Shown here piece after piece: positions 26,022-33,857 of a stretch of 33,857 nt of DNA (positions within the stretch are counted from its first letter, which is position 1; every line of letters starts with the position of its first letter). The translations under genes and the position numbers were made by a program. The notes under the pieces were generated by a model. It was not told the DNA's origin and ran no database searches. It saw only the letters and a list, made by a program, of their open reading frames with translations. The DNA is from Enterococcus hermanniensis (GTDB lineage: Bacteria; Bacillota; Bacilli; Lactobacillales; Enterococcaceae): NCBI RefSeq assembly GCF_001885945.1, contig NZ_JXKQ01000015.1:1-33857 (forward strand), in the 5' to 3' direction.

Positions 26022-26309
26022 ATGAATCAACCAGATAATTTGACTGTAGGAGAATTACGAAAATTCTTGACGCAACTTGAAACCAAGCCAGAAATCAGTG
26101 ATGCAACAAAAATATTCTTAGACACTGGATGGGATAGTATCCAAGAAATCAGTCCTGATGCCTTGAGTGTGGAAGAAGCACAAGCTTTTCAAATCGAAGA
26201 TCCGTTAACACATGAATCTTTTGGAGGGTACTCGTTAAAAGAAAAAGCCGAAAAGATGAATGGCAATGGTCCAATCGAAAAAGTAGTAGTTATTCGTAAT
26301 TTATATTAA
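26022..26309 (+). CDS. Small conserved-looking hypothetical protein
   Basis: I do not recognise this 95-residue protein. It is acidic and soluble, with no membrane segment, signal peptide or cysteine. The predicted order is a short helical part (LTVGELRKFLTQLETKPEI), a turn region with TGWDSIQEI, an acidic helix (SVEEAQAFQIED) and a basic C-terminal strand (IEKVVVIRNLY). ATG 26022 has an excellent AAGGAGG (26007-26013) eight bases upstream; longer in-frame starts at 25980 and 25992 have none. It is 11 bases before sppA with a second strong Shine-Dalgarno, so the two are almost surely co-transcribed. Function unknown. Confidence 0.85.
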   Translation: MNQPDNLTVGELRKFLTQLETKPEISDATKIFLDTGWDSIQEISPDALSVEEAQAFQIEDPLTHESFGGYSLKEKAEKMNGNGPIEKVVVIRNLY

Positions 26310-26320
26310 GGAGGAATGAA

Positions 26321-27349
26321 ATGAATAAACGTCGTTGGGTAGCGATTATTATTGCAATTGTATTGTTGGTGTTTTCAATCGTATCGTCGTCGATCACGCA
26401 AAAATCAGCGGATGAAAAGCAGCTGGGACAAATAAATGAGTTGTTTTATGGAAATGATGGCATCCAAGAACAGGTAGAAGCAGCCGGGACAAGTGATCAA
26501 AAAATTGTTAGATTAGTTGTTGAAGGAACAATCGTGGATGATGGAACGAGCGGGATGTTTTCTTCAGGCGGATATAATCATGAATCATTTATGAAACAAT
26601 TAGCTACTATAAAAGAAGATTCGCAAGTAAAAGGTATTTTGTTAGAAATTAATTCACCTGGTGGATCCGTTTATGAAACAGCTGAAATAACACGGGCACT
26701 AAAGGAGCTCCAAAAGGATAAAGAAATTCCGATTTATGCAACGATGGAGAGTCAAGCAGCTAGTGGTGGGTATTATATTGCTGCCGGTTCGGACAAAATT
26801 TTTGCAACTGAAGATACGATGACGGGGTCGATCGGTGTGATTATGTCCAGCATGAACTATTCTGGTTTGATGGAGAAATTAGGCATCGCTGATTCGACCA
26901 TCAAAAGTGGGGCGTTAAAAGATATTGGTTCGTCGTCACGACCGCAAACGGAACAAGACAAAGAAGTATTACAAGCTTTTGTTGACAGTATGTATGGGCG
27001 TTTCGTAAAAGTAGTCGCGCAAGGGCGAAAAATGAATGAAACGGATGTCCGCAAGTTAGCAGATGGCCGAATCTATGATGGCGCTCAAGCTGTCGATAAT
27101 GGATTGGTGGATGAAATTGGCTATCCGGATCAAGCGTTACAAGCATTGAAAAAAGATAAAAAATTGAGCGATGCAACCGTTGTGAGCTATACAACAGGTG
27201 CGACGAACTTTATCAATACTTGGTTGGGCAGTAGTTTGGCAGAACTGCAAGGAATCAAGCCTTCGCAAGAAGATTTGGTGAAAAAGATTGTTGAGAGTGT
27301 GGGGACGCCCCAGGCACCTAAAGCGATGTATCTTTATGGAGGTGAATAA
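26321..27349 (+). CDS. sppA: Signal peptide peptidase SppA (membrane serine protease)
   Basis: SppA digests cleaved signal peptides and other peptides at the membrane. The 342-residue protein has one N-terminal transmembrane helix (about 6-24) and a single S49 peptidase domain, the short Bacillus type. The Ser-Lys dyad is visible as S148 in ESQAASGGYYIAA and K200 in SGALKDIGSS; the oxyanion region is NSPGGSV (111-117). AAGGAGG precedes ATG. An RDD-family gene follows after two bases, the same pairing as sppA-yteJ in Bacillus subtilis, where SppA is linked to protection against lantibiotics. Confidence 0.95.
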   Translation: MNKRRWVAIIIAIVLLVFSIVSSSITQKSADEKQLGQINELFYGNDGIQEQVEAAGTSDQKIVRLVVEGTIVDDGTSGMFSSGGYNHESFMKQLATIKEDSQVKGILLEINSPGGSVYETAEITRALKELQKDKEIPIYATMESQAASGGYYIAAGSDKIFATEDTMTGSIGVIMSSMNYSGLMEKLGIADSTIKSGALKDIGSSSRPQTEQDKEVLQAFVDSMYGRFVKVVAQGRKMNETDVRKLADGRIYDGAQAVDNGLVDEIGYPDQALQALKKDKKLSDATVVSYTTGATNFINTWLGSSLAELQGIKPSQEDLVKKIVESVGTPQAPKAMYLYGGE

Positions 27350-27351
27350 GC

Positions 27352-27918
27352 ATGGGCGAAGAATCAAGCTATCGTCCGGCTGTTGGGCCGATTGAGGCAT
27401 TATTAAAAAAAGACCAACAAAAAAATAAATTTCATCATTATCCCAATTATTTTTATGCGGGATTTTGGATTCGCCTATTTGCTTATTTGGTTGATTTACT
27501 TTGCATTACAGCCATTCAAACAATTATACTAGGTCTTCCAGCGTACTTTATTGGGTGGGACAAAAGTTCAGAGCTAACAACTATTTACGGTGGACTAGCA
27601 TTAGTGATCTATTTAGGGTACTTTATCGTAATGACAAAGATAAATCAGGGACAAACGATTGGTAAAATGATTTTTGGAATCCAAGTGGTTTGTTTTAATG
27701 AAGCAACGTTAAGTTGGAAAACGATCTTTGTACGAGAAGGTGCTTGTCGATTTATCTTACGAGGATCACTATTCATGTTAGGATATTTAGTGACAATTTT
27801 TACGCCGAATAAACAACATATTGGCGACTATTTTTCAGATACGAGTGTCGTTACGATAAATGTGTTAGCAGCTAGAGAGGAATTATATAAGAATGAAACC
27901 GATCGAATTTCCGAATAA
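27352..27918 (+). CDS. RDD-family membrane protein (YteJ-like)
   Basis: The 188-residue integral membrane protein has about three hydrophobic segments (about 45-70, 78-98 and 130-150). RDD hallmarks are GFWIRLFAYLVDLL (Arg and Asp of the first helix), QTIGKMIFGI and HIGDYFSDTSVV. RDD proteins sit beside many unrelated genes and their biochemical role is poorly known. GGAGGTG of the Shine-Dalgarno lies within the sppA stop region, and only two bases separate the genes, so it probably works with SppA. Its end overlaps the next gene by 26 bases. Confidence 0.88.
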   Translation: MGEESSYRPAVGPIEALLKKDQQKNKFHHYPNYFYAGFWIRLFAYLVDLLCITAIQTIILGLPAYFIGWDKSSELTTIYGGLALVIYLGYFIVMTKINQGQTIGKMIFGIQVVCFNEATLSWKTIFVREGACRFILRGSLFMLGYLVTIFTPNKQHIGDYFSDTSVVTINVLAAREELYKNETDRISE

Positions 27919-28816
27919 CGATCACTATTACTTAACATTAGCAGAAGAAGCCTTTGCCAATGGGGAAGACCACATAGCGTTAGAAAATTATAGATTAGCT
28001 TATCAAGAGAATCCTTCACCAAAATTAAATCGCTTGATTGCTAGTTTAGCCGTTGAACAGGCTGAGTTCAGTATTGCTCTGGAGTATGTAGAAGAAGCTG
28101 CAGAGAGCTATTTAGAAAGTGCTGAATCAATTGATTTATATTTGCAAATACAATTATTTGCCCATCGATTTTTTGCTGCACGTGAGTTTTTGTGGCAAGC
28201 GCAAAAAGTAAAATCAATCACAGAAGAACAAAAAAATCTATGGCTGTTTCGTATCGATGATCAAGAGCTTTTTTATCAAAAACAGCAACAAGCAGCGATG
28301 AAAGTAATCGAATACGAGTTAAAAGAGTTGCCTAAACTAAGCAATATGGAACAATTATTGCTGATCCGTAAAGTTAGAGGTTTAACAAACGAACGATTAA
28401 AATTTTGGGCTACAGATTTTATGATGAATTCGTCGATATCACCATTAGTCCGCAGTTATTTGTTCGAGAGCTTAGCTCGCTTAGGTGTGGCTGACAGATT
28501 TTGTTATTTGACGTTGCAAGAAGAAATCGTAGAATTAATCCCAGTGGAAACTGGATTTGATCAGACACTCCAACAAATGATTGCTGAGTTATTGACAGAA
28601 GCTTTGATCGATGAAGATCCTGTTCTATTAACTAATTTGATGGAGCAAGTCAATTTAGAAATGGCTTTTCTTTACCCTTTACAAAGTTCTTACAATAACG
28701 CGCAAGCGTGGGTAAATAGCTATTTAGCCGATTACGTTGGAAGAGAAGTTGATTTGAATCCACAAATCGAAGCGTTACGTCAAAAGATAAAAGAACTGAT
28801 GTTGGATTATCATTAA
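27893..28816 (+). CDS. TPR-like helical repeat protein, function unknown
   Basis: This 307-residue soluble protein is almost wholly alpha-helical. The first about 120 residues resemble tetratricopeptide repeats (YLTLAEEAFANGEDHIALENYRLAYQENPSPKL in the first unit, then SLAVEQAEFSIALEYVEEAAESYLESAES). The rest is rich in Gln, Glu and Leu with no catalytic motif that I recognise. The start overlaps the RDD gene by 26 bases in another frame, with AGAGAGG about 10 bases upstream. It is the last gene of the sppA cluster. TPR proteins usually bind other proteins; the partner is unknown. Confidence 0.82.
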   Translation: MKPIEFPNNDHYYLTLAEEAFANGEDHIALENYRLAYQENPSPKLNRLIASLAVEQAEFSIALEYVEEAAESYLESAESIDLYLQIQLFAHRFFAAREFLWQAQKVKSITEEQKNLWLFRIDDQELFYQKQQQAAMKVIEYELKELPKLSNMEQLLLIRKVRGLTNERLKFWATDFMMNSSISPLVRSYLFESLARLGVADRFCYLTLQEEIVELIPVETGFDQTLQQMIAELLTEALIDEDPVLLTNLMEQVNLEMAFLYPLQSSYNNAQAWVNSYLADYVGREVDLNPQIEALRQKIKELMLDYH

Positions 28817-28842
28817 AAAGCGTTGAGAGTAAAAGCTTTATA

Positions 28843-28871
28843 TTTACTTTTCACAATCAGTAGTGTAATAT
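28843..28871 (+). promoter_or_regulatory. Promoter of tig
   Basis: TTTACT (28843-28848) and TAATAT (28866-28871) are 17 bases apart. The start point would be about 40 bases before the tig start codon. The -35 also forms one arm of a small AGTAAA/TTTACT inverted repeat (AGTAAA at 28829-28834). Confidence 0.6.
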
Positions 28872-28919
28872 TTAATAGTATGCAAAATGCAAGTATATTA
28901 GTATTCGGAGGGAACAAAC

Positions 28920-30203
28920 TTGACTGCAAAATTTGAAAAAACAGGCACCAATGATGGTGTGTTAACTTTCTCAATTGAACAAACTGAGATTCAAAAAGGC
29001 TTAACAAGTGCATTCAACAAAGTGAAAAAAAATCTTAACGTACCTGGTTTCCGTAAAGGAAAAGTGTCTCGCCAAGTATTTAACCGTATGTACGGCGAAG
29101 AAGCATTGTACGAAGATGCTTTGAACGACGTATTGCCAGTTGCTTATGAAGCTGCGGTAAAAGAAGCTGGGATTGATCCGGTTTCACAACCAAAAATCGA
29201 TGTTGAAAGCATGGAAAAAGGCGAAACATGGGTAATCAAAGCTGAAGTTACTGTAAAACCTGAAGTTAAATTAGGTGAATACAAAGAACTTGAAGTTCCT
29301 AAACAAGAACTTGAAGTTTCAGATGCAGACGTTGAAGCACGTTTGAAATCTGAACAAGAAGCGCAAGCTGAATTAGTTATCAAAGAAGATGTTGCTGCTG
29401 AAAATGGCGACACAACTGTGATCGACTTTGAAGGCTTCGTCGGCGATGAAGCCTTCGAAGGCGGAAAAGGTGAAAACTATTCACTTGAATTAGGTTCTGG
29501 TTCGTTTATCCCAGGATTTGAAGAACAATTAGTCGGTCATAAAGCTGGCGAAAGCTTAGATGTAACAGTTACTTTCCCTGAAGATTACCAAGCAGAAGAT
29601 TTAGCTGGTAAAGAAGCAATCTTCAAAGTAACAATCCATGAAGTAAAAGCAAAAGAATTACCTGAATTAGATGATGACTTTGCAAAAGACGTTGATGAAG
29701 AAGTAAATTCTTTAGACGAATTAAAAACAAAATACCGTGATGAATTAACAAAACAAAAAGCTGAAGCTGCTAAGGAAGCAAAAGACGAAGCTGCTATCAA
29801 ACAAGCAGTTGAAAATGCTGAAATCGTTGAACTTCCACATTCAATGGTACATGACGAAGTACACCGTTCAATGGATGAATTCTTGAACAACATGCAACGT
29901 CAAGGGATCTCTCCTGAAATGTACTATCAATTAACTGGTTCTACAGAAGAAGATCTTCATACACAATTTGAAGGCGAAGCTGAAAGCCGTGTTAAAACCA
30001 ACTTAGTAATGGAAGCAATCGTTGAAGCTGAAAAAATCGAAGCTTCAGACGAAGATGTTGCTGCTGAAATCAAAGAATTAGCTGACATGTACCAAATGCC
30101 AGAAGAACAAATCCGTCGTGTACTAACTGAAGATATGTTAGAACATGATATTAAAATGAAAAAAGCTGTTGAATTAGTAACAGGTACAGCAGTAGAAAAA
30201 TAA
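28920..30203 (+). CDS. tig: Trigger factor (ribosome-associated chaperone/prolyl isomerase)
   Basis: Trigger factor binds near the ribosomal exit tunnel and shields nascent chains. The 427 residues comprise an N-terminal ribosome-binding domain with [12 protein letters not shown], an FKBP-type isomerase domain (about 160-245, with [19 protein letters not shown] and [16 protein letters not shown]) and a C-terminal helical arm domain. In the ribosome loop the family proline (GFRxGxxP) is serine. The start is TTG: GGAGGG lies about eight bases upstream and the protein then begins MTAKFEKTG, like other trigger factors. It is monocistronic. clpX lies downstream beyond the muramidase gene. Confidence 0.97.
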   Translation: MTAKFEKTGTNDGVLTFSIEQTEIQKGLTSAFNKVKKNLNVPGFRKGKVSRQVFNRMYGEEALYEDALNDVLPVAYEAAVKEAGIDPVSQPKIDVESMEKGETWVIKAEVTVKPEVKLGEYKELEVPKQELEVSDADVEARLKSEQEAQAELVIKEDVAAENGDTTVIDFEGFVGDEAFEGGKGENYSLELGSGSFIPGFEEQLVGHKAGESLDVTVTFPEDYQAEDLAGKEAIFKVTIHEVKAKELPELDDDFAKDVDEEVNSLDELKTKYRDELTKQKAEAAKEAKDEAAIKQAVENAEIVELPHSMVHDEVHRSMDEFLNNMQRQGISPEMYYQLTGSTEEDLHTQFEGEAESRVKTNLVMEAIVEAEKIEASDEDVAAEIKELADMYQMPEEQIRRVLTEDMLEHDIKMKKAVELVTGTAVEK

Positions 30204-30213
30204 TTAAATTTTT

Positions 30214-30266
30214 AAAGCAGTTGAACCAAAAGTAGAAGATATTTTTGGCTCAGCTGCTTTTTTTTT
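30214..30266 (+). terminator. tig terminator
   Basis: AAAGCAGTTGAACCAAAA (30214-30231) pairs with TTTTGGCTCAGCTGCTTT with two mismatches around an 11-13 base loop, followed by many T. Confidence 0.9.
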
Positions 30267-30310
30267 ACGTTTAAAAAATTAAAAATAACTAATCTATTCA
30301 AATTACCTTC

Positions 30311-30343
30311 TTGATTTGATACAATTAAAGTATTGATTTGATA
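30311..30343 (+). repeat. Direct repeat upstream of the muramidase gene
   Basis: TTGATTTGATA occurs at 30311-30321 and again at 30333-30343, start to start 22 bases, about two turns of the helix. A TACAAT -10 candidate (30320-30325) overlaps the first copy. Such spacing is typical of sites for dimeric activators that bind direct repeats, but the regulator is unknown and AT-rich chance repetition is possible. Confidence 0.5.
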
Positions 30344-30405
30344 AGTTAGATTAACTTGTATTAGTTTTATAAGAAAAAATTTATAAACTATTTTAGGAGG
30401 AAAAG

Positions 30406-31782
30406 ATGAAGAAAAAAATTTTAGGGTTAAGTTTTTTGACAGTAGCTTGTTTAACACTTGCTACTACAGTTAAAGCAGAAGATACGCTCACTAGTGAAAC
30501 GACAGTAGCTAGCTCTACTGAAACTATTGTACAAACGGATGAGTCAATAGAAACATCGACATCGGATTCATCTTCTGTATCAGAAGATGAGCAAGAGATG
30601 GAACAAAGCACAAATAACAGTAGTGAGAATACTGAAGATAATGGTGAATACACGGGTGACGAAGGTATTATGCGAGTGGACAAGAGTCGCTCAGACTTGT
30701 ATCCATAGATTCAATATTACAGCGCTATTCCCGCAGTTTCTGTTACGGATAAAAACATACCTACCAAAAGTTTTATTGATATTTCTTCTCATAATGGAAC
30801 GATTTCTGTTGCTGACTTTCAAAAAATGAAAAGTTATGGTGTAACTGGTGTAGCGATTAAATTAACCGAAGCAACGAGTTATATTAATCCTTATGCTCAA
30901 AGTCAAATAAATAATGCCATGACAGCTGGTTTAAAAGTTTCAGCATATCACTATAGTTGGTTTAAAACAGATGCTGAGGCTATCGCAGAAGCTAATTACT
31001 TTGCAAAAGCAGCAAATAGTTTTGGCTTAAGTAGTAATACAGTTATGGTTAATGATATTGAAGAGCCAAAAATTGCAGGCCAAGGCAATCATACAAATAA
31101 TTCACGCGCGTTTGAAAATCAATTAAAATCATTGGGTTATGGTAATGTTCGTCATTACATTGGTTTAAGTTGGATAACGTCTAATAAAATCAGTGCTTCA
31201 GTAATTGGAAATAAAAACATCTGGGTAGCAGCATACCCATATAATCTCTCAAGCACTAACTTATATACACAGTACGGCGCATGGCAATGGTCATCGATGT
31301 TATCATTCCCTGGAATCAGCGGAAATTTCGATATTAATGCAGATTATACTTCAACATTTAGTAACCCAAATTCTACACCTTCAAATAGTGTTCAAATGTA
31401 TCGCGTATACAATCCGAATAGCGGTGAACATTTTTACACTCAAAATATTGCTGAGAAGAACAATCTTGTATCAAAAGGTTGGCGTTATGAAGGGATTGGC
31501 TGGAACGCCCCAAGTTCTGGTAGCCCTGTCTATCGGTTATATAATAAAAATGCCGGAGACCATCATTATACGATGAATTCATATGAACGCGATAATTTGG
31601 TTAAAAAAGGCTGGCGCTATGAAGGGATCTCTTGGTATTCTGGTGGAGCAAACAAATTACTACGCCTATATAATCCTAATGCTAAGACAGGCACACATCA
31701 TTACACATTGAATACAAATGAACGTGACAATTTAGTTAAAAAAGGCTGGCGCTACGAAGGTATCGGCTGGTATGCTAAATAA
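30406..31782 (+). pseudogene. Secreted GH25 muramidase with C-terminal DUF5648-like repeats, interrupted by an in-frame amber codon
   Basis: Frame 1 is open from ATG 30406 (AGGAGG upstream) to TAA 31782 except for one TAG at 30706-30708 (codon 101). The first part is a signal peptide (about 1-25, ending VKAEDT) and a Ser/Thr/Glu-rich linker. After the stop the reading frame continues at once into a GH25 lysozyme domain (about 122-318) with catalytic FIDISSHNG (D125) and the D-x-E motif DIE (D217, E219), both intact. Three repeats follow (from about 331, 375 and 418), each with YNPN-type start, HYT and GWRYEGI, as in DUF5648 wall-binding repeats. An enzyme of this kind cuts peptidoglycan glycan strands. 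CAG to TAG is the simplest cause. The second part alone, if restarted at ATG 30826, would lack D125 and the signal peptide. It could be a fresh pseudogene, a sequencing error or read-through. Confidence 0.85.
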
Positions 31783-31819
31783 AGAAAAAAGTTCTCGTAC
31801 AACGAGAACTTTTTTCTTT
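31781..31819. terminator. Perfect bidirectional terminator after the muramidase
   Basis: An 18-bp perfect stem (31781-31798 with 31802-31819) around a three-base loop begins within the TAA stop codon. A-rich on one side and T-rich on the other, it isolates clpX from the gene upstream. Confidence 0.92.
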
Positions 31820-31848
31820 AGGAATCCTTTTAATTCCAAATGGTTTAT

Positions 31849-31876
31849 TTGTCTTTTAGTGGCTTTGTGGTATTAT
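31849..31876 (+). promoter_or_regulatory. Promoter of clpX
   Basis: TTGTCT (31849-31854) and TATTAT (31871-31876) are 16 bases apart, with TGG just before the -10 (extended form). No CtsR-type heat-shock operator was seen. Confidence 0.7.
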
Positions 31877-31933
31877 AGATAAAGACTGCAATCGTGGAAA
31901 CACTTGTAGAGAAAGAAACAAGAGGTGAAAGCC

Positions 31934-33181
31934 ATGTATGAGAGCACAGGCGCAGGGGAGACAGTTCGCTGTTCATTTTGCGGCAAAACCCAAGAGGAAG
32001 TAAAAAAAGTTGTTGCAGGTCCAGGAGTGTATATTTGTAATGAATGTATTGACCTTTGTAAAGAAATCATAGATGAAGAATTCCACGAAGAAGCCATTCG
32101 TGAGTTTATCGATGTACCTAAGCCAAAAGAATTGCTAGACGTATTAAATCAATATGTCATAGGACAAGATCGTGCTAAAAGAGCCTTGTCAGTTGCGGTG
32201 TATAATCACTACAAACGAGTGAATACAGAAGCGGAAGATGTCGATGATGTCGAATTACAAAAAAGTAATATTTGCTTGATCGGGCCAACCGGTTCGGGTA
32301 AAACATTTTTGGCTCAAACATTAGCGAGAACGTTGAATGTACCATTTGCGATTGCAGATGCGACTAGTTTGACCGAAGCAGGTTATGTCGGGGAAGATGT
32401 AGAAAATATTCTCTTGAAATTATTACAATCTGCTGATTACAATGTCGAGCGTGCTGAAAAAGGTATCATTTATATCGATGAAATTGATAAAATCACTCGT
32501 AAGAGCGAAAATGTATCGATCACACGTGATGTTTCTGGTGAAGGGGTCCAACAAGCATTGCTTAAAATTCTTGAAGGAACAGTAGCTAGTGTGCCACCAC
32601 AAGGTGGACGTAAACATCCACACCAAGAGTTTATTCAAATCGATACAACGAATATCCTATTTATCGTTGGTGGAGCGTTTGATGGCATCGAAACGATCGT
32701 TAAAAATCGTTTAGGTAAAAAAACAATCGGTTTTGGTACAAATAATAAAAAAATTGATGAAGAAGCAAGTATCATGCAGCAAATCATTCCGGAAGACTTA
32801 TTGAAGTTTGGTTTGATTCCTGAATTTATCGGACGTTTACCTGTAACGACCGCTTTGGAAAAATTAACGACTGAAGATTTGGTTCGGATTTTAACAGAAC
32901 CTAAAAATGCTTTAGTAAAACAATACCAAAAATTACTATCTTATGATGAAACAGAATTAGTCTTTGACGAGGATGCGTTACGCGCAATCGCAGATAAGGC
33001 GATCGAGCGCAATACTGGTGCGCGTGGTCTACGTTCGATCATTGAAGATGTAATGATGGATGTGATGTTTGATATTCCTTCTGACGAAACAATCGAAAAA
33101 GTTACTGTAACAAAAGATTCTGTCGAAGGTCTAGGTGAACCGTTGATCCAATACCAAAACGACGAAAAAAAAGCAGGTTAG
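31934..33181 (+). CDS. clpX: ATP-dependent Clp protease ATP-binding subunit ClpX
   Basis: ClpX is the AAA+ unfoldase that feeds substrates to ClpP. The 415-residue protein has the N-terminal C4 zinc finger (C13, C16, C35, C38) for substrate and adaptor binding, Walker A GPTGSGKT, Walker [11 protein letters not shown], the pore loop [11 protein letters not shown], sensor region FIVGGAFDG, and the ClpP-docking IGF loop ([11 protein letters not shown]). Everything expected is present. I chose ATG 31934 with GAGGTG six bases upstream; an in-frame GTG at 31925 is part of that Shine-Dalgarno. ysxC follows after a terminator-like hairpin. clpP is not in the window. Confidence 0.98.
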   Translation: MYESTGAGETVRCSFCGKTQEEVKKVVAGPGVYICNECIDLCKEIIDEEFHEEAIREFIDVPKPKELLDVLNQYVIGQDRAKRALSVAVYNHYKRVNTEAEDVDDVELQKSNICLIGPTGSGKTFLAQTLARTLNVPFAIADATSLTEAGYVGEDVENILLKLLQSADYNVERAEKGIIYIDEIDKITRKSENVSITRDVSGEGVQQALLKILEGTVASVPPQGGRKHPHQEFIQIDTTNILFIVGGAFDGIETIVKNRLGKKTIGFGTNNKKIDEEASIMQQIIPEDLLKFGLIPEFIGRLPVTTALEKLTTEDLVRILTEPKNALVKQYQKLLSYDETELVFDEDALRAIADKAIERNTGARGLRSIIEDVMMDVMFDIPSDETIEKVTVTKDSVEGLGEPLIQYQNDEKKAG

Positions 33182-33188
33182 CAAATGG

Positions 33189-33220
33189 AGGGTTCACAAA
33201 ATAATTTGTGGACCCTTTTT
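33189..33220 (+). terminator. Terminator-like hairpin between clpX and ysxC
   Basis: AGGGTTCACAAA (33189-33200) pairs with TTTGTGGACCCT (33205-33216), one G-U, around ATAA, followed by a short T-run. It lies eight bases after the clpX stop and about 15 bases before the ysxC Shine-Dalgarno, so it probably attenuates expression of ysxC from the clpX promoter. Confidence 0.8.
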
Positions 33221-33235
33221 GAAAGGCGTGAAAAA

Positions 33236-33832
33236 ATGAAAGTCAACAATGCGGATATCGTAATCAGTGCTGTTTCTCCAGCACAATATCCTGAGACAGA
33301 TTTACCAGAAATTGCTTTAGCTGGACGTTCAAATGTAGGGAAATCATCTTTTATCAATACCTTGATCGATCGTAAAAACTTAGCGCGCACTTCTGGAAAA
33401 CCCGGGAAGACACAAACGTTAAACTTTTATCTGATTGAAAATGCGTTGCATTTCGTCGATGTTCCCGGTTATGGTTATGCAAAAGTTTCTAAAACGGAAC
33501 GAGCAAAATGGGGAAAAATGATCGAAACGTATATTACGAGTCGTCAGCAATTAAGAGCCGTCGTATCGCTAGTCGATGTTCGTCACGATCCAAGTAAAGA
33601 AGATATCCAAATGTATGAATTTCTTAAATACTATGATATCCCGGTCATTGTGGTGGCAACAAAAGCCGATAAGATCCCTCGTGGTAAATGGAACAAGCAC
33701 ACTAGTGCAATTAAAAAGAAATTAAACTTTGATCAAAATGACACTTTCATTCTTTTCTCTTCAGAAACAAAGCAAGGAAAAGAAGAAGCTTGGCAGGCAA
33801 TCGAAGCAGCAATAAAAGAAGATCAAGCTTAA
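33236..33832 (+). CDS. ysxC: Ribosome biogenesis GTP-binding protein YsxC/EngB
   Basis: YsxC is an essential GTPase for assembly of the 50S ribosomal subunit. The 198-residue protein has G1 GRSNVGKS (30-37), G2 region with [13 protein letters not shown]3 DVPGYG, G4 TKADK and G5 [13 protein letters not shown] 33236 gives [13 protein letters not shown], the normal family N-terminus, with AAAGGCGTG upstream; a longer in-frame ATG at 33185 would start inside the terminator hairpin region and add 17 residues not seen in the family. It pairs with clpX as in other Firmicutes. The stop lies 25 bases before the window ends. Confidence 0.97.
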   Translation: MKVNNADIVISAVSPAQYPETDLPEIALAGRSNVGKSSFINTLIDRKNLARTSGKPGKTQTLNFYLIENALHFVDVPGYGYAKVSKTERAKWGKMIETYITSRQQLRAVVSLVDVRHDPSKEDIQMYEFLKYYDIPVIVVATKADKIPRGKWNKHTSAIKKKLNFDQNDTFILFSSETKQGKEEAWQAIEAAIKEDQA

Positions 33833-33857
33833 AATGGAACTGACACTATAATTAGAT

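Noticed and set aside
29144-29893. Reverse-strand open frames inside tig
   Set aside because: They mirror the Glu/Ala/Lys-rich coding strand, giving Ser-rich translations, and lack start signals.
31395-31782. DNA repeats at the muramidase 3' end as a possible CRISPR or tandem repeat element
   Set aside because: The repeats encode about 43-residue protein repeats in frame with synonymous differences, so they are a coding duplication rather than an array.
33847-33852. TATAAT at the very end of the window as a promoter for a following gene
   Set aside because: There is no suitable -35 upstream (CAAGCT at the expected place) and the downstream sequence is outside the window, so it cannot be judged.

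Overview
The window is about 34 kb of chromosome from a low-GC Gram-positive coccus, most likely an Enterococcus outside the E. faecalis lineage. Three things support this: a free-standing second EF-Tu gene (tufB) beside a tRNA cluster, a D-aspartate ligase/aspartate racemase pair (the D-Asp peptidoglycan cross-bridge of the E. faecium type), and typical neighbours (glnPQ, uvrBA, rapZ-yvcK-whiA, cdaA-cdaR-glmM, glmS, tig, clpX-ysxC). I cannot fix the species from sequence alone. I saw no prophage, insertion sequence or CRISPR array.

Layout. 1-404: tRNA cluster (partial Gln, then Cys, Leu, His) with terminators. 405-1076: long AT-rich gap with an orphan terminator hairpin. 1077-2264: tufB. 2510-5422 (minus): glutamine-type ABC importer, with two binding domains fused to the permease, and its ATPase. 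5592-10605: uvrB, with a LexA-like box in its promoter, then uvrA. 10704-12676: D-aspartate ligase and racemase, isolated by terminators on both sides. 12924-15757: rapZ-yvcK-whiA. 15779-16294 (minus): DsbA-like protein. 16515-20183: pyruvate:ferredoxin (flavodoxin) oxidoreductase, unusual for a lactic acid bacterium. 20304-23692: cdaA-cdaR-glmM. 23775-25829 (minus): glmS with a glmS self-cleaving ribozyme in its leader and a strong promoter. 26022-28816: small hypothetical protein, sppA, RDD membrane protein and a TPR-like protein. 28920-30203: tig. 30406-31782: secreted GH25 muramidase interrupted by one in-frame amber codon. 31934-33832: clpX and ysxC.

How the genes work together. Much of the window concerns the cell envelope and amino sugars. 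GlmS makes glucosamine-6-phosphate, which shuts off its own mRNA through the ribozyme. GlmM turns that product into glucosamine-1-phosphate and is co-transcribed with the c-di-AMP synthase CdaA and its partner CdaR. YvcK belongs to a family linked to UDP-GlcNAc and wall homeostasis. The ligase/racemase pair builds the cross-bridge, and the GH25 enzyme would cleave the wall. DNA repair (uvrBA), translation and protein quality control (tufB, tig, clpX, ysxC, sppA) and anaerobic pyruvate metabolism (PFOR) make up the rest.

The strongest points for a second look are the amber-interrupted muramidase, the extra EF-Tu gene with its long leader, the glmS ribozyme, the PFOR with a basic C-terminal tail, and the self-contained D-Asp cassette. 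I found no convincing wholly new multi-gene system.
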